Below are positions 4,540 through 7,431 of a stretch of 7,431 bases of DNA, piece by piece. The position numbers and the translations under genes are program-made. Source of the DNA: Pseudomonadota bacterium (GTDB lineage Bacteria > Pseudomonadota > Alphaproteobacteria > Sphingomonadales > Sphingomonadaceae); assembly GCA_023457895.1 (NCBI GenBank), contig JAEXAY010000016.1, forward strand, positions 1-7,431. Direction: 5' to 3'. Below the pieces are notes generated by a model that was given only the letters and a program-made list of their open reading frames with translations, did no database searches and was not told the origin of the DNA. How positions within the stretch are numbered: position 1 is the first letter of the stretch; each line of letters begins with the position of its first letter.

Positions 4540-7014
4540 ATGACTCTGCGTATCCATTTTCTGGCCGGAGCGGCTGTTACCGCGCTCTACCCTGCCACAC
4601 CCGTCACTGCTGCCCCGCTCACCGGGGTCGAGAGCCCGATTGGCGCTGCCGAACCGGACCTTCAGGAACAAACCTCCGTAGGGACCGGAGCGAGCGATCC
4701 TGTCGAAGACGATATTGTTGTTACCGCACGCCGCCGCACCGAAAGCGCTCAGTCCGTTCCGATTGCCGTTTCCGTCGTCGGCGGCGACCATATTGACAAT
4801 ACCGGCAGTTTCAATGTCGGCCGCTTGCAGCAGCTCACCCCGACGCTGCAATATTATTCGTCCAATCCGCGTAACACGGCGGTCAACATCCGCGGTATCG
4901 GCGCGCCTTTCGGACTTACCAATGATGGCATTGAACAGGGCGTCGGGATCTATGTCGACGATGTCTACTATGCGCGCGTTGCCTCAGCGACATTCGATTT
5001 TCTCGATGTCGCGCAAATTGAAGTCCTGCGCGGGCCGCAGGGCACGCTCTATGGCAAGAACACCACGGCCGGCGCGATCAACATTTCAACACGCCAGCCC
5101 ACCTTCGATTTCGAAGGCCGTGCAGAACTCAGTGTTGGCAATCTCAACTTCAAACAGGCCAAACTTGCCGTCTCGGGCCCTTTGACGGATACGGTTGCAG
5201 CAAGGCTGGCACTCTCCGCCACCAGCCGTCGCGGCACCTTGTACAATGAGACAAGCGACCGCTGGATCCAGAGCCAGGATAATTTGGGCGTCCGCGGACA
5301 GCTGTTATGGCAGCCCAGCGATGCTCTCAAGGTCACGCTCGCAGGCGACTATAGCCAGCAGGACGCAATCTGCTGCGGATCCGTGTTCGTTCGTACCGGA
5401 GCGACGCAGCGCCCGCTTAACCGGCAGTATCAGGCCCTGGCTGCGGCGCAGGGTTATACGGTGCCCAGTGCCCGTCCTTTCGATCGGGTAACCGACCTCG
5501 ACGCGACGTTGAATGCGGGGAACAAGGTGGGCGGCGCGGCGCTGACCGCCAGATGGGAAGTCGGCGGCGGCACGTTGACTTCGATCAGCGCCTGGCGTTT
5601 CTGGGACTGGAAGCCGGAAAACGACCGCGATTTTACCGGTCTGCCGATTGTTACAAAGTCTCAAAATCCCTCGCAGCAGGACCAGTTCACTCAGGAATTC
5701 CGCTACAACAGGAGCAGTGACAAGATCGACCTCGTGGCGGGAGCATTTGGGTTCTACCAGCGTATCGATACACAGGGCACCGAGGCGCATGGGCCTGCCT
5801 CCAGCCGATGGAGCATTAACCCGGCCAATCCGTTATCGAACGACCCAGCGACGCTGAACGGGCTCACCGCCCGCAATACGCAATGGCTCAAGAATCTGAG
5901 CCTCGCGCTGTTCGGCCAGTTAAGCTGGAAAGTTTCCGAAGAGCTGGCGATCCAGCCCGGCGTGAGGCTCAATTATGACAAGAAGGAAGGCTATTACGAA
6001 CGCCGTGTTTTCGCTGGCGATGGCAGCGAGGTAGTGCATGGCGCACCGGGTGCTGTCAATGCCGCGCGGCTCGCGATTTTCGCGCCCCAGTTGATCTCGC
6101 CGAAATTCAGCGACTGGAATTTCAGCTATGACCTGACCGCGAGCTACAAATTTGATCGCGATGTTCTCGGTTACGTCACTTATGCCAAGAGCTTCAAGTC
6201 GGGCGGGATTAACCAGAATGGCGTTCCTGCCGACGCGAGCGGGGTGCCGATCCTCGCAGCCGGTACCGTAAAGCCGGAAGCGGTCAATCACGTTGAAGCC
6301 GGGTTGAAGTCGCAATTCCTTGACCGTCGACTGACCCTCAACGTCGCAGCCTTCCGCACGGACATCAAGGACTATCAGGCCAACGTGAACAATGGCCAGT
6401 TCGGCGTGCTACGCGGCTATCTTGCAAATGCGGGCAAAGTGCGGACACAAGGACTTGAATGGGATCTTTCGGCTCGCCCGAGCGAGCGCTTCAATGCCTA
6501 TCTCAACGGCGCCTATACCGATGCGAAATACAAGAGGTTCAGCGATGCGCCCTGTCCGCCCGAACTGTCCGGCGGCACGGTGGCCGGTATCGGGCAGACG
6601 CCAAGCGCACCGGGGACGCCGGGCGGGATCAGTCCCGCCAACTGCGATATATCGGGCGAACGTCTCCCGGGCGTTTCCAAATGGTCGCTGTCGTTCGGAA
6701 GCGAAGTGAATGCGCCCGCGCGGCTTCTGGGCAAGGAGGGCGAAGTCTATCTTGGCTATGATGGCAACTATCGCTCGCGCTTTTCTTCCAATCCCTCGCC
6801 GTCGGCCTATACATGGATCGAAGGGTACGCCTTGTCCAATGTCCGCGCCGGGTTCCGCAGTGCCGATGGCATCGACATTTACGGATGGGTGCGCAACGCC
6901 TTCGGCAAAGACTATTTCGAACAGCTGATGACGGGTCCCGGCAACACCGGCCTTATCGTCGGCCTGCCCGGCGACCCACGGACCTGGGGTGCGACCGTCA
7001 AGCTCCGGCTCTGA
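4540..7014 (+). CDS. TonB-dependent outer-membrane receptor (824 aa), substrate unknown
   Basis: Outer-membrane beta-barrel transporter that takes up a scarce ligand using energy passed by TonB-ExbB-ExbD. The ATG at 4540 has a strong AAGGAGG (4529-4535) four bases upstream. Residues 1-24 form a signal peptide ending PVTAA. The TonB box is DDIVVTA (57-63). The plug runs to about 190, with IRGIG (117-121), GIYVDDVYYAR (136-146), IEVLRGPQGTLYGKNTTAGA (160-179) and INIS (180-183). The rest is a barrel of alternating strands and loops, with YAKSFKSGG (548-556) typical of the sphingomonad group. There is no N-terminal signalling (STN) domain, so it should not control its own sigma factor. Cysteines occur as a CC pair (278-279) and at 672 and 702 in probable outer loops. 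The chain ends KLRL, lacking the usual terminal aromatic residue. The substrate cannot be read from sequence; the DUF2292 neighbour hints at a sulfur compound. Confidence 0.95.
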   Translation: MTLRIHFLAGAAVTALYPATPVTAAPLTGVESPIGAAEPDLQEQTSVGTGASDPVEDDIVVTARRRTESAQSVPIAVSVVGGDHIDNTGSFNVGRLQQLTPTLQYYSSNPRNTAVNIRGIGAPFGLTNDGIEQGVGIYVDDVYYARVASATFDFLDVAQIEVLRGPQGTLYGKNTTAGAINISTRQPTFDFEGRAELSVGNLNFKQAKLAVSGPLTDTVAARLALSATSRRGTLYNETSDRWIQSQDNLGVRGQLLWQPSDALKVTLAGDYSQQDAICCGSVFVRTGATQRPLNRQYQALAAAQGYTVPSARPFDRVTDLDATLNAGNKVGGAALTARWEVGGGTLTSISAWRFWDWKPENDRDFTGLPIVTKSQNPSQQDQFTQEFRYNRSSDKIDLVAGAFGFYQRIDTQGTEAHGPASSRWSINPANPLSNDPATLNGLTARNTQWLKNLSLALFGQLSWKVSEELAIQPGVRLNYDKKEGYYERRVFAGDGSEVVHGAPGAVNAARLAIFAPQLISPKFSDWNFSYDLTASYKFDRDVLGYVTYAKSFKSGGINQNGVPADASGVPILAAGTVKPEAVNHVEAGLKSQFLDRRLTLNVAAFRTDIKDYQANVNNGQFGVLRGYLANAGKVRTQGLEWDLSARPSERFNAYLNGAYTDAKYKRFSDAPCPPELSGGTVAGIGQTPSAPGTPGGISPANCDISGERLPGVSKWSLSFGSEVNAPARLLGKEGEVYLGYDGNYRSRFSSNPSPSAYTWIEGYALSNVRAGFRSADGIDIYGWVRNAFGKDYFEQLMTGPGNTGLIVGLPGDPRTWGATVKLRL

Positions 7015-7031
7015 GGGTCGCTTGACGGTCG
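6992..7031. repeat. 12-bp perfect inverted repeat spanning the receptor stop codon
   Basis: CGACCGTCAAGC (6992-7003) and GCTTGACGGTCG (7020-7031) are exact reverse complements separated by 16 bases. The loop contains the last three codons and the TGA (7012-7014) of the receptor. The structure lies between two convergent genes, 33 bases short of the stop codon of the VOC gene. No T-tract follows on either strand, so it is not a standard intrinsic terminator. It could act as a bidirectional 3'-end stabiliser or a Rho-linked end. Confidence 0.55.
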
Positions 7032-7063
7032 ATGCCGAACTGTTGCTAACCAGTCTAATGCCG

Positions 7064-7431
7064 CTAGACGCCCTCCTGTCCACTCTGATTTTGTTCGGCG
7101 GGATCGGTCTCGACGAGGTTGAGCAAGATCCCGTCCGGATCGCGCAGACACACCTCGGGCTGGGCGCGATGGGGCATGCGGAACATTTCGGGTTCCGGTG
7201 ACCAGGTTGCGCCCGCCCGCCGCAAAGCGGCAAGACTTTGCTCCATACTCCGTACGTAGAAGACGAGCGCAACCTCACCAATACGGGCCGGTCCGGAAGC
7301 AGGAGGCACAACCTCCGGCGTCAATTGCGGGTCAATCAGGAAGAGCCCGATCATCCCGAAATTGGGGCCGCCGCTTTTTACGATGCGTACCGTGAGAGGA
7401 CCGTGACCGGCAAAGCCGAGAATGGTCGAGG
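7064..7431 (-). CDS. VOC (glyoxalase/bleomycin resistance) superfamily protein, N-terminus outside window
   Basis: The frame is open from the stop (7064-7066) to the window edge, giving 121 visible residues. The internal ATG at 7354 is unlikely to be the start, because family-like sequence continues upstream (GFAGHGPLTVRIVKSGGPNFG). Visible elements are a strand with GLFLIDP, then RIGEVALVFYVRSMEQSLAAL opening a second beta-alpha unit (shown as RIGEVALVF and YVRSMEQSLAAL), a loop with PEPEMFRMPHRAQ, and a final EVCLRDPDG-ILLNLVE. This is the second half of a VOC fold, used by glyoxalases, dioxygenases and isomerases that bind a metal. In the DPDGxxxE motif the usual metal-binding glutamate position is N here (DPDGILLN), so classical metal catalysis is uncertain. 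It converges on the receptor gene. The precise reaction cannot be told. Confidence 0.85.
   Translation of the reverse strand, partial: STILGFAGHGPLTVRIVKSGGPNFGMIGLFLIDPQLTPEVVPPASGPARIGEVALVFYVRSMEQSLAALRRAGATWSPEPEMFRMPHRAQPEVCLRDPDGILLNLVETDPAEQNQSGQEGV

Noticed and set aside
6409..7311. A 300-codon open frame on the - strand opposite the receptor end and overlapping the VOC gene
   Set aside because: It is antisense to the clear receptor barrel and out of frame with the VOC gene; its translation shows no domain.
1..7431. Search by eye for CRISPR arrays, tRNA or rRNA genes, insertion sequences and phage genes
   Set aside because: No regularly spaced repeats, cloverleaf or transposase-like frame was seen.

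Overview
The window looks like chromosomal DNA of a GC-rich alphaproteobacterium, most likely a member of the Sphingomonadales. Three things point there. The TonB-dependent receptor has the style that is very abundant in that order: a short signal peptide, a DDIVVTA-type TonB box and no N-terminal signalling domain. The ku-ligD pair sits on the chromosome, and codon use is strongly GC-biased. Genus cannot be fixed by eye.

Layout. At 65-226 (+) there is a 53-residue single-pass membrane protein of unknown function. Its stop codon directly abuts that of the convergent ligD, with no intergenic base. From 3668 down to 227 (-) lies a two-gene operon for bacterial non-homologous end joining: ku (2802-3668) then ligD (227-2794), 7 nt apart. 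Ku binds and bridges broken DNA ends. LigD carries phosphoesterase, ligase and polymerase domains in the Pseudomonas-type order and trims, fills and seals the ends.

Upstream of ku is a 586-base stretch (3669-4254) without an intact gene. It holds two small dyads near ku. It also holds a degraded C-terminal remnant of what looks like an M20/AbgB-type amidohydrolase (about 3833-4042, +). Further on are an AT-rich block with a perfect 14-bp palindrome next to a T-tract and a TATAAT, and a short leader with a 7-bp hairpin.

Next come two genes on the + strand that may be co-transcribed: a 57-residue DUF2292/YezD-like protein (4255-4428) and an 824-residue TonB-dependent outer-membrane receptor (4540-7014). 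DUF2292 proteins are often associated with sulfur assimilation genes, so the receptor might import an organosulfur compound; this is inference. A 12-bp perfect inverted repeat straddles the receptor's stop codon. The window ends inside a VOC (glyoxalase/bleomycin resistance) superfamily gene on the - strand (7064-7431) whose start lies beyond the edge.

I did not find a clearly new multi-gene system. The items most worth following up are the DUF2292-receptor pair with its structured leader, the amidohydrolase relic upstream of the repair operon, and the stem-loops at the two convergent gene ends.
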